A DNA stretch of 8,234 nucleotides from Quisquiliibacterium sp036525975 (GTDB lineage: Bacteria; Pseudomonadota; Gammaproteobacteria; Burkholderiales; Burkholderiaceae_E): positions 1 through 8,234 of the forward strand of contig DATCZK010000123.1 of assembly GCA_036525975.1 (NCBI GenBank). The letters are read 5' to 3'. Below, piece by piece: positions 1 to 5,799 of the stretch. Each line of letters opens with the position of its first letter. Positions within the stretch are counted from its first letter, which is position 1. Made by a program: the position numbers and the translations under genes. The notes beneath the pieces are model-generated. The model had not been told where the DNA came from and did no database searches. It saw only the letters and a list, made by a program, of their open reading frames with translations.

Positions 1-454
1 GCGCACCGCGCTCGCCCACGGGCGCGACCCGGCCGCGCTGCCCGAACACCGCGAGCGCGCTCGCGTGCTCGCCCGGGCGCAGCGTGGCGCCCGCGCGCAG
101 CGCGCGGCGCTCGAGCCCGCCGCGCCAGGCTTCGCGCGCCACCATCAGGTTGAGCGCGCGGCACGCGCCGTGCCCGGCGCTCGGCTCGCAGTGCGGCGCG
201 TCTTCGCCGGGGAAAGCGATCGGCGCGCTGGCGGCGTGCAGCTCGCAGCCGAGCCCCGACTCGAAGCGCAGCCGCACGGCGCCGCTGGCCACCGCGAACC
301 ACCGCTGCAGACCGGGGAAGCGCGAGAACGGCCCGGCCGAGTCGATCTCGGCGAGGCTCAGCCGCCAGCCTTCCCCGTGGCCCAGGTCGCGCGTGACGCC
401 GCGGCCATTGCGCCAGGGCGCCGGCGCCTGGTCGGCGATCCGCGCGACGCGCAT
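1..454 (-). CDS. hutD: HutD/Ves family protein, C-terminus cut by window edge
   Basis: This is a small cupin-like protein encoded in histidine-utilisation operons. In Pseudomonas HutD has been proposed to act as a governor that limits hut activity; it is not known to be a pathway enzyme. The 151 visible residues begin MRVARIADQAPAPWRNGRGV. The PWRNG motif at residues 13-17 followed by TR at 21-22 is the family hallmark near the N-terminus, and a later stretch (roughly residues 95-112, DAPHCEPS then ALNLMV) matches the second conserved block. Usual length is about 185-200 residues, so some 40 residues lie beyond position 1. The ATG at 454 was chosen because an AAGG Shine-Dalgarno overlapping the hutU stop lies 7-10 bases ahead. 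Only 10 bp separate it from hutU, so the two are surely co-transcribed and probably translationally coupled. The usual family form is NGGG; here it reads NGRG. Identification is by motif and context. Confidence 0.88.
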   Translation of the reverse strand, partial: MRVARIADQAPAPWRNGRGVTRDLGHGEGWRLSLAEIDSAGPFSRFPGLQRWFAVASGAVRLRFESGLGCELHAASAPIAFPGEDAPHCEPSAGHGACRALNLMVAREAWRGGLERRALRAGATLRPGEHASALAVFGQRGRVAPVGERGA

Positions 455-464
455 GCGAGCGCCT

Positions 465-2156
465 TCAGCGCGCGATCATCGGCAGGTCGAGCCCGTGCTC
501 GCGGGCCACTTCCACCGCCGTGGCGTAGCCCGCGTCGGCGTGGCGCATCACGCCGCTGGCGGGGTCGTTCCACAGCACCCGCTCGATCCGCCGGTCGGCC
601 GCCTCGGTGCCGTCGCAGACGATCACCACGCCGGCGTGCTGCGAGTAGCCGATGCCCACCCCGCCGCCGTGGTGGATCGACACCCAGGTGGCGCCGCCCG
701 CGACGTTGAGCATCGCGTTGAGCAGCGGCCAGTCGGCCACCGCGTCGCTGCCGTCCTTCATCGCCTCGGTCTCGCGGTTGGGGCTCGCCACCGAGCCGGT
801 GTCGAGGTGGTCGCGCCCGATCACGATCGGCGCCTTCAGCTCGCCCTTGCGCACCATCTCGTTGAACGCCAGGCCGGCCTTGTGGCGCTCGCCCAGGCCC
901 AGCCAGCAGATGCGCGAGGGCAGCCCCTGGAACGCGATGCGCTCGCGCGCCTGGTCGAGCCAGCGGTGCAGGTGCGCGTCGTCGGGGAAGAGCTCTTTCA
1001 CCTTGGCGTCGGTGCGGTAGATGTCCTCGGGGTCTCCGGAGAGCGCCGCCCAGCGGAACGGCCCCTTGCCCTGGCAGAACAGCGGCCTGATGCACGCGGG
1101 CACGAAGCCGGGGTAGTCGAAGGCGTTCGCCACGCCGGCGTCCTTGGCCACCTGCCGCAGGTTGTTGCCGTAGTCGATCACCGGCACCCCGGCGTGGTGC
1201 CACGCGAGCATCGCGCCCACGTGGGGCACCGACGAGGCGCGCGCGTCGTCGGCGAGGCGCGCGCGATCGGCCGGCGCGCCGTGCTCGCGCACCTGCCACC
1301 ACCGGCCCACGCTCCAGCCGATCGGCAGGTAGCCGTTGACCAGGTCGTGCGCGCTGGTCTGGTCGGTGACGGCGTCGGGCCGGATGCCGCGCGCGTGGTA
1401 CGCGGGGAACAGCTCGGCCGCGTTGCCCAGGATGCCCACCGAGACCGCGCGCCCCTCGCCGTGCGCTTTCGCGATGATCGCGAGGGCCTCGTCGATGTCG
1501 GCCGCCTGGTGGTCGAGGTAGCGGGTCTTGAGGCGCATGTCGATGCGCGACTGCTGGCACTCGATCGCCACGCACGAGGCGCCCGCGAGCACGGCCGCGA
1601 GCGGCTGCGCGCCGCCCATCCCGCCGAGCCCCGCGGTGAGGATCCACTTGCCGGCCCAGCTGCCGCCGTAGTGCTTGCGGCCCAGCTCGACGAAGGTCTC
1701 GTAGGTGCCCTGGACGATGCCCTGGCTGCCGATGTAGATCCACGATCCGGCCGTCATCTGCCCGTACATCATCAGGCCCTTGCGGTCGAGCTCGTCGAAG
1801 TGCTCCCAGGTGGCCCACTTGCCCACGAGGTTGGAGTTCGCGATCAGCACGCGCGGGGCGTCGGGGTGCGTGCGGAACACGCCCACCGGCTTGCCCGACT
1901 GGATCAGCAGGGTCTCGTCGTCGCCCAGCCGGCGCAGCGCGGCCACGATCGCCTCGTAGCACTCCCAGTTGCGCGCGGCCTTGCCGATGCCGCCGTACAC
2001 GACCAGTTCGGCCGGGTTCTCGGCCACCTCGGGGTCGAGGTTGTTCATCAGCATGCGCAGCGGCGCCTCGGTGAGCCAGCTGCGCGCGCTGCGCTCGGTG
2101 CCGCGCGGTGCGCGGATCGTGCGGCCGAGGTCTTTCGGTGCCGTGGGTGCGTTCAT
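465..2156 (-). CDS. hutU: Urocanate hydratase (urocanase)
   Basis: Cytoplasmic NAD+-dependent enzyme that adds water to urocanate to give 4-imidazolone-5-propionate, the second step of histidine breakdown (EC 4.2.1.49). The 563 residues match the usual length of about 555-565. Family blocks run throughout: VVYGGIGKAARNWECYEAI (52-70), MYGQMTAGSWIYIGSQGIVQ (130-149), the glycine-rich nucleotide-binding loop AGLGGMGGAQP (175-185), DQTSAHD (265-271), YGNNLR (329-334) and GPFRWAALSGDP (365-376). The urocanase signature FQGLPSRICWLGLGER (409-424) contains Cys417, equivalent to catalytic Cys410 of the Pseudomonas putida enzyme, and HHGGGVGIGYSQHAG (495-509) closes the core. An upstream in-frame ATG at 2255 would add 33 proline- and arginine-rich residues unlike the family and would start inside the operator. 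The ATG at 2156 has a perfect AGGAGG at the right distance and was chosen. It is the first hut gene on this strand, with no hutH ahead of it, and hutD follows after 10 bp. Confidence 0.97.
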   Translation of the reverse strand: MNAPTAPKDLGRTIRAPRGTERSARSWLTEAPLRMLMNNLDPEVAENPAELVVYGGIGKAARNWECYEAIVAALRRLGDDETLLIQSGKPVGVFRTHPDAPRVLIANSNLVGKWATWEHFDELDRKGLMMYGQMTAGSWIYIGSQGIVQGTYETFVELGRKHYGGSWAGKWILTAGLGGMGGAQPLAAVLAGASCVAIECQQSRIDMRLKTRYLDHQAADIDEALAIIAKAHGEGRAVSVGILGNAAELFPAYHARGIRPDAVTDQTSAHDLVNGYLPIGWSVGRWWQVREHGAPADRARLADDARASSVPHVGAMLAWHHAGVPVIDYGNNLRQVAKDAGVANAFDYPGFVPACIRPLFCQGKGPFRWAALSGDPEDIYRTDAKVKELFPDDAHLHRWLDQARERIAFQGLPSRICWLGLGERHKAGLAFNEMVRKGELKAPIVIGRDHLDTGSVASPNRETEAMKDGSDAVADWPLLNAMLNVAGGATWVSIHHGGGVGIGYSQHAGVVIVCDGTEAADRRIERVLWNDPASGVMRHADAGYATAVEVAREHGLDLPMIAR

Positions 2157-2162
2157 CGGGGG

Positions 2163-2168
2163 CCTCCT
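2163..2168 (-). promoter_or_regulatory. Ribosome binding site deciding the hutU start
   Basis: A perfect AGGAGG on the minus strand lies 6 bases before the ATG at 2156. No comparable site lies before the in-frame ATG at 2255, so it settles the shorter start for hutU. Confidence 0.85.
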
Positions 2169-2182
2169 GCTTGCGACCAATC

Positions 2183-2209
2183 GGGGGGGGGGCGGCGGAG
2201 CGGGCCGCC
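2183..2209. repeat. G10 homopolymer followed by a short hairpin in the hutU leader
   Basis: The plus strand has ten consecutive G at 2183-2192 (C10 in the hutU mRNA). It runs straight into an inverted repeat GGCGGC (2191-2196) / GCCGCC (2204-2209) with a 7-base loop. The element lies about 27-53 bases upstream of the hutU start codon and just outside its Shine-Dalgarno. It could affect mRNA folding or vary in length by slippage; nothing in the sequence proves a role. A homopolymer of this length is also a classical site of sequencing error. Confidence 0.6.
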
Positions 2210-2225
2210 GCTTTGGATCGAATCC

Positions 2226-2254
2226 TTGCACACTCCACCCGATTTGTCTATACA
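2226..2254 (+). promoter_or_regulatory. Putative sigma70-like promoter of hutC
   Basis: TTGCAC at 2226-2231 and TATACA at 2249-2254 are separated by 17 bp and read toward hutC. An alternative -10, TACAAT at 2251-2256, would give a 19-bp spacer. The region is the only clearly AT-richer patch in the intergenic space. The -10 lies inside the inverted repeat at 2244-2255, so a repressor bound there would block the promoter, consistent with autoregulation. I could not pick a convincing -35/-10 pair for hutU on the other strand, although the same operator would be well placed to control it. Confidence 0.5.
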
Positions 2255-2255
2255 A
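2244..2255. promoter_or_regulatory. Putative HutC operator
   Basis: TTGTCTATACAA is an inverted repeat of the form TTGT-N4-ACAA with one mismatched pair (position 3 from the centre would need A for perfect symmetry with TTGTATATACAA). HutC repressors of the GntR/HutC subfamily are known to bind sites of the type TGTA-N2-TACA, and the right half here, ATACAA, fits that well. It lies between the divergently transcribed hutU and hutC and overlaps the likely hutC -10. I saw no second copy of this quality elsewhere in the window, including ahead of the TRAP genes. Confidence 0.7.
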
Positions 2256-2277
2256 TTGGGAGACGCCGGATGCCCAC

Positions 2278-3009
2278 GTGAACGCCGCCGCTGCCGCCCC
2301 CCCGACCCACCAGCCGCACTACGCGCGGGTGAAGTCGATCGTGCGCGAGCGGATCGCCTCGGGCGCGCTGCGTCCGGGCGACCCGGTGCCCTCCGAGGAG
2401 GCGCTGGCGCGCGAACTGGGGCTGTCGCGGCTCACCGTGCACAGGGGCCTGCGCGAGCTGATGCACGAGGGCCTGCTGGTGCGGTTCCGGCGCCGGGGCA
2501 CCTTCGTGGCCGACCTGCAGCCCCAGTCCTCGCCGATCACCGTGGAGCCGATCGATCGCCAGATTGCCGCGCGCGGGCACGCGTACGCCGCCAACGTGCT
2601 CGGCGTGGGCGAGGAGCGGGCCGGCACCGACGTGGCCGCCAAGCTCGACCTGCCGGTCGGGGCGAGGGTCTTCCGCTCGCGCGTCGTGCACCTCGAGGAC
2701 GGCGTGCCGATCCAGTTCGAGGACCGCTACGTGAACCCGCGCGTGGTGCCCGAGTACGCCAGCGTGGACTTTCGCTCGACGCCGCCGGCGCAGTACCTGC
2801 AGGACCACTACCCGCTGCGCGAGGTCGAGCATGCGATCATCGCGGAATCCGCCGATGCCGAGTCGGCGCGCTGCCTGCGGATCGACCGCGACGCGCCCTG
2901 CCTGACCATCCATCGCAGGACCTGGTCGCAGGGCCGCGTGGCAAGCTACGCGCGGCTCGTGCATCCTGGCGGCCGTTACCGGCTGTTCAGCCGCTTTCGG
3001 CCCGGCTGA
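2278..3009 (+). CDS. hutC: GntR-family histidine utilisation repressor HutC
   Basis: Transcriptional repressor of histidine-degradation genes; in studied bacteria urocanate is the inducer that releases it from DNA. The 243-residue product has the normal two-domain plan. An N-terminal winged helix-turn-helix covers roughly residues 14-78, with PSEEALARELGLSRLTVHRG (38-57) spanning the recognition region and a wing ending RRRGTFVA (71-78). A C-terminal UTRA effector domain covers about 85-238 and includes FRSRVVHLEDGVPIQFEDRY (132-151) and the closing RYRLFSRF. The GTG start at 2278 is the best fit to family length. The nearest Shine-Dalgarno-like sequence (GGGAG at 2258-2262) is rather far, 15 bases, and the only upstream in-frame starts lie in the hutU region, so the exact start is less certain. 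Assignment to HutC rather than another GntR/UTRA regulator rests on divergence from hutU and the TTGT-N4-ACAA site. The next gene starts 18 bp downstream, so co-transcription is likely. Confidence 0.9.
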   Translation: MNAAAAAPPTHQPHYARVKSIVRERIASGALRPGDPVPSEEALARELGLSRLTVHRGLRELMHEGLLVRFRRRGTFVADLQPQSSPITVEPIDRQIAARGHAYAANVLGVGEERAGTDVAAKLDLPVGARVFRSRVVHLEDGVPIQFEDRYVNPRVVPEYASVDFRSTPPAQYLQDHYPLREVEHAIIAESADAESARCLRIDRDAPCLTIHRRTWSQGRVASYARLVHPGGRYRLFSRFRPG

Positions 3010-3027
3010 GCAAAGAGACCGAAATCC

Positions 3028-4257
3028 GTGACACAAGCAGCCAGCAGCCCGAATTCCCCGTCGCCGCCGGGCGCCGACGTGGTCGTGATCGGAGCGGGGG
3101 CAATCGGTGCCTCCGCGGCGTTTCACGCGGCCCGCGCCGGCGCGAGCGTGATCCTGATCGACCGCGAGCCCGACGTGGCCAGCGGCACGACCGCGCAGTC
3201 GAGCTCGATCGTGCGCACGCACTACTCGGTGGCCGCGAACGTGCAGCTCGCGCAGCAGTCGCTCGCGGCCTTCACCGCGTTTCGCGAGTACACGGGCGAC
3301 GCCGACGCCGAGTGCGGGCTGAACCTGTGCGGCTACCTGATCGTGGGGGCCGACGACGCGCGCGGGCGCGCGATCGACGCGGCCATGCGGGCGCAGCGCG
3401 AGATGGGGATCGAGGCGCGGATGATCGACGCGGCGAGCGCGCGCGAGATCCTGCCGCTGCTCGAGACGGCCGGGCTCGCGCACTTCGGCTACGAGCCCGG
3501 CGCCGGATACGCCGACGCCTACATGACCGCGGCGTCGTTCGCGCGCGCGGCGCGCCGGCTCGGCGCGCGCGCGCTGATGTCCACGCGCGTGCGCTCGCTG
3601 CGGGTGGAGGGCGCCCGCGTGGTGGGTGTCGACACCTCGGCCGGCCCGGTCTCGGCCGGCGCCGTGATCGTGGCCGCCAACGTGTGGAGCGCGCCGCTGC
3701 TCGCGCCGCTGCTCGCCCCGTCGGGCGCGGCGCTCGGCCTCGTCGCCGAGCGGCACGAGGTGATCGCGCTCGAGGCCCCCGAGCCGTACCTGCCGCACTA
3801 CCCGGTGTTCAAGGACATCTCGGGCGCGTCGATGCTCTACGCGCGCTGCTACGGGCGCACGCAGCTGCTGGCGAGCCCGGGGCTGCCCGGCACGCCGGCC
3901 GACCCCGACGAGGGGCAGGTCGACGTCTCGCTCGACTTCGTGGCCGGGCTCGGCGAGCAGGTGGCCGCGCGCCTGCCCGTGTTCGCCGAAGCCGGCCTCG
4001 CGTCGAGCTGGACGGGCCTGTACGACGTGACCCCCGACTGGAACCCGGTGCTCGGCGCGCTGCCCGGCGTGCAGGGGCTCACCGTGGCCTACGGCTTCTC
4101 CGGTCACGGGTTCAAGCTCTCGCCGGCGGTGGGCCGCCTGCTGGCGGGGCACGCGCTCGGCGCGCCCGAGACCGCCCTGCTCGAACCGTACCGCTTCGAG
4201 CGCTTCGCGCGGGGCAGGCTGCTGCGCGGGGCCTACGGCGCCGGCGCCGTGTCCTGA
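3028..4257 (+). CDS. FAD-dependent amino-acid/amine oxidoreductase (DAO family)
   Basis: A cytoplasmic flavoenzyme of the D-amino-acid oxidase / sarcosine oxidase beta / glycine oxidase superfamily, expected to oxidise a C-N bond of an amino acid or N-substituted amine. The 409 residues open with a Rossmann FAD-binding fold, VVVIGAGAIGASAAFHAARA (18-37, GxGxxG at 22-27), with the ribose-binding acid at about Asp45. The block SSSIVRTHYS that follows is typical of sarcosine-oxidase-beta-like members. Near the C-terminus, TGLYDVTPDWNPVLG (329-343) and GFSGHGFKLSPAVG (356-369) are the second flavin-contacting region. There is no signal peptide or twin-arginine motif. It starts with GTG 18 bp after hutC, with a weak AAGAGA at 3013-3018, so it is probably on the hutC transcript. 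The substrate is unknown. An N-methyl or D-amino acid, or a compound brought in by the TRAP system next door, would fit. It is not a classical hut enzyme. Confidence 0.85.
   Translation: MTQAASSPNSPSPPGADVVVIGAGAIGASAAFHAARAGASVILIDREPDVASGTTAQSSSIVRTHYSVAANVQLAQQSLAAFTAFREYTGDADAECGLNLCGYLIVGADDARGRAIDAAMRAQREMGIEARMIDAASAREILPLLETAGLAHFGYEPGAGYADAYMTAASFARAARRLGARALMSTRVRSLRVEGARVVGVDTSAGPVSAGAVIVAANVWSAPLLAPLLAPSGAALGLVAERHEVIALEAPEPYLPHYPVFKDISGASMLYARCYGRTQLLASPGLPGTPADPDEGQVDVSLDFVAGLGEQVAARLPVFAEAGLASSWTGLYDVTPDWNPVLGALPGVQGLTVAYGFSGHGFKLSPAVGRLLAGHALGAPETALLEPYRFERFARGRLLRGAYGAGAVS
4235..4250. repeat. 16-bp perfect palindrome at the 3' end of the oxidoreductase gene
   Basis: ACGGCGCCGGCGCCGT reads the same on both strands and can fold as a 6-bp stem with a CCGG loop. 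It covers the codons just before the stop at 4255. No T-run follows, so it is at best a weak transcription-attenuating or mRNA-stabilising hairpin. It may simply reflect the Gly-Ala codons GGC and GCC. Confidence 0.35.
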
Positions 4258-4267
4258 GCGCCCTGAT

Positions 4268-4296
4268 TTGGCAAGCGCGGCCGGGCGCGGCATAGT
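4268..4296 (+). promoter_or_regulatory. Putative sigma70-like promoter of the TRAP operon
   Basis: TTGGCA at 4268-4273 (5 of 6 to consensus) and CATAGT at 4291-4296 (4 of 6) are separated by exactly 17 bp. They lie in the 93-bp gap between the oxidoreductase and the TAXI receptor gene. Transcription would begin near 4303, leaving a leader of about 48 bases. A small imperfect dyad, CGGT (4299-4302) with ACCG (4308-4311), sits at the expected start point and could be an operator. No HutC-like TTGT-N4-ACAA site is present here. Confidence 0.5.
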
Positions 4297-4338
4297 TCCG
4301 GTCCTGAACCGTTGCACCCCAGATCGATCCAACCATAC

Positions 4339-4344
4339 GAGGAG
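4339..4344 (+). promoter_or_regulatory. Ribosome binding site deciding the TAXI receptor start
   Basis: GAGGAG lies 6 bases before the ATG at 4351. It selects that ATG over an in-frame TTG at 4312, which would add 13 residues in front of an otherwise ideal signal peptide. Confidence 0.85.
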
Positions 4345-4350
4345 ACCAGG

Positions 4351-5328
4351 ATGAGACTGACGATTCGCAAGGGGCTGGTGGCCACGCTCGTCGTCGCCGG
4401 CGTGGCGGCGGCCGGCGCGAGCTTCGCGCAGCAGCGCATGTTCTTCGGAATCGCCACCGGCGGCACTGGGGGCACCTACTATCCGCTGGGCGGCATGCTC
4501 GCCCAGCTGATCTCGAACAAGGCGGCGGTGGACGGCGCGAAGATCATCGCCACCGCCGAGGCGGGCAACGCGTCGGTGGCCAACAGCAAGCTGCTGGGCA
4601 CCAAGCAGATCGAGTCGGCGTTCGTTGCGGCCGACATCCTCGACGCCGCCTACAACGGGCAGAACCAGTTCAAGGACGGCGCGATCAAGAACCTGCGCGC
4701 CCTCGCGGCGCTCTACCCGGAAACGGTGCAGCTGATCACGCGCGCCGACTCGGGCGTGAACAGCGTGAAAGACCTCAAGGGCAAGCGCGTGTCCTCGGGC
4801 GCTCCGGGTTCGGGGCAGTACCAGCTGCTCACCGACCTGCTCGCCGTGCACGGCATCAAGCGCGACGAGGTGAAGGAAGACCACTCGTCGTTCACGCAGG
4901 CCGTGGACAAGATCAAGGACGGAAACCTGGAAGCCACGCTGATCACGGCCGGCATGCCGACCGCGGCGGTGACCGACTTCGCGCAGGCGCACGCCCTGAA
5001 GATCATCCCGCTCGCCGGCCCCGAGATCGCCGAGCTGCTGAAGAAGCAGCCCTACTACACCAACGTCACGATCCCGGCCGGCACCTACAAGGGCGTGACC
5101 GCGCCGGTGCAGACGCTCGCGGTGATGGCGGTGTGGGCCACGCACGACGGCGTGCCCGAGAAGGTGGCCTACGAGGTCACGAAGGCGCTGTTCGAGAACG
5201 TGTCGGTGATGGGCCAGGTGCACGTGCAGGGCAAGAACATCACGCTCGCGACCGCGACCGCGGTGGGCACCGCGCCGCTGCACCCCGGAGCCGCCAAATA
5301 CCTGCGCGAAAAGGGCGCGCTGAAGTAG
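4351..5328 (+). CDS. TAXI-family TRAP transporter solute-binding protein
   Basis: Periplasmic receptor that captures a small, usually carboxylated, solute and hands it to the TRAP permease. The 325-residue precursor begins with a Sec signal peptide: RKG at 6-8, a hydrophobic core at about 9-22, and a likely cut after ASFA at residue 26, before QQRM. The mature protein opens with MFFGIATGGTGGTYYPLGGM, the typical TAXI (TRAP-associated extracytoplasmic immunogenic) start, and continues with a NASVANSKLL-like block and LITRADSGVNSVKDLKGKRV. It ends KYLREKGALK, a usual family ending. Length matches family members (about 310-340). Glutamate/glutamine binding is known for a Thermus TAXI protein, but ligand specificity cannot be read off here. 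The neighbouring DUF1850 gene and fused permease are the standard partners of TAXI receptors, so a three-gene operon is very likely, with its own promoter just upstream. Confidence 0.95.
   Translation: MRLTIRKGLVATLVVAGVAAAGASFAQQRMFFGIATGGTGGTYYPLGGMLAQLISNKAAVDGAKIIATAEAGNASVANSKLLGTKQIESAFVAADILDAAYNGQNQFKDGAIKNLRALAALYPETVQLITRADSGVNSVKDLKGKRVSSGAPGSGQYQLLTDLLAVHGIKRDEVKEDHSSFTQAVDKIKDGNLEATLITAGMPTAAVTDFAQAHALKIIPLAGPEIAELLKKQPYYTNVTIPAGTYKGVTAPVQTLAVMAVWATHDGVPEKVAYEVTKALFENVSVMGQVHVQGKNITLATATAVGTAPLHPGAAKYLREKGALK
5287..5290 (+). promoter_or_regulatory. Possible ribosome binding site for the DUF1850 gene
   Basis: GGAG inside the TAXI coding region lies 7 bases before an in-frame ATA codon at 5298. 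It is the only well-spaced Shine-Dalgarno-like site ahead of the DUF1850 reading frame, but ATA is a rare initiation codon, so this is speculative. Confidence 0.3.
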
Positions 5329-5795
5329 CGGCGGCGCTGGTCGCGCTCGCCGCCGTCGCCGGCGGCTGCGCGGCGCCTGCCCCCGGAGCCGGTTGCCGGC
5401 TCCGGCTGGTGGACGCGCGCGCCGGCACGCCGCTCGCGACCCTCGCCCTCGACCCCGCCCGCCCCTCGTTTCGCGTGAGCTTTCGCCATTCGGTGCACGG
5501 CACCGAGGTCGTCGACCGCTACGAGGTGCGCGGCGCGCGGGTCGTGCTCGTGCAGGAGTCCTTCGAGGGCGAGGGCTACGGGCTGCCCTCGAGCCTGCAG
5601 CCCGGCGAGCGCGTCAGCTCGCACGGCGGGCGCACCACGCTGCACACGGCGCGCGACGTGCACCCGCTCGCCGTGCGCGCCTCGCGCGCGCAGCGCACCG
5701 CGGTGCACGTCGACGCGCCCCGCCCGGAATCGCTGACGCTGGCCGACTTCGGCGAGATCGGCGTGCGATTCGATCCGATCGGATGCGAAGGCTAG
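5298..5795 (+). CDS. DUF1850 domain protein, probable TRAP-associated lipoprotein; start uncertain
   Basis: A small protein found beside TAXI-type TRAP genes; its function is not established. DUF1850 features run from the Cys codon at 5367 to the stop: CRLRLVDARAGTPLATLAL, then FRVSFRHSVHGTEVVDRYEV, LVQESFEGEGYGLPSS, and a closing LADFGEIGVRFDPI. Ahead of it, in the same frame, is what looks like a lipoprotein signal: basic ARKGR, a hydrophobic run VAAALVALAAV, and AGG just before the Cys. That basic part overlaps the end of the TAXI gene. No ATG, GTG or TTG opens this stretch. Options are ATA at 5298 (with GGAG 7 bases upstream), CTG at 5337 (no basic region), GTG at 5133 (a 196-base overlap with TAXI), or GTG at 5409 (loses the first domain strand). 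The position given is my preferred reading; frame and stop are firm. The permease ATG follows the stop by 4 bp. Confidence 0.72.
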   Translation: MPARKGRAEVAAALVALAAVAGGCAAPAPGAGCRLRLVDARAGTPLATLALDPARPSFRVSFRHSVHGTEVVDRYEVRGARVVLVQESFEGEGYGLPSSLQPGERVSSHGGRTTLHTARDVHPLAVRASRAQRTAVHVDAPRPESLTLADFGEIGVRFDPIGCEG

Positions 5796-5799
5796 ACCC

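Noticed and set aside
2157..2255. N-terminal extension of hutU to the ATG at 2255
   Set aside because: The 33 extra residues are unlike urocanases, cross the G10 tract, would begin inside the operator, and lack a Shine-Dalgarno. The internal ATG has a perfect one.
3550..3568. Inverted repeat GCGCGCC/GGCGCGC inside the oxidoreductase gene
   Set aside because: It lies within an Ala/Arg-rich coding stretch using GCG, CGC and GGC codons, so short GC palindromes are expected by codon bias.
84..4295. A 1403-codon open frame on the plus strand
   Set aside because: It runs antisense to hutU and then out of frame through hutC and the oxidoreductase. The product is low-complexity, rich in Arg, Ala and His, with no recognisable domain. 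Such shadows are expected at this GC content because stop codons are rare in the alternative frames.
2248..5283. A 1011-codon open frame on the minus strand
   Set aside because: It is antisense to hutC, the oxidoreductase and the TAXI gene, all of which have clear family motifs. The translation is repetitive and Arg/His/Gly-rich without domain character.
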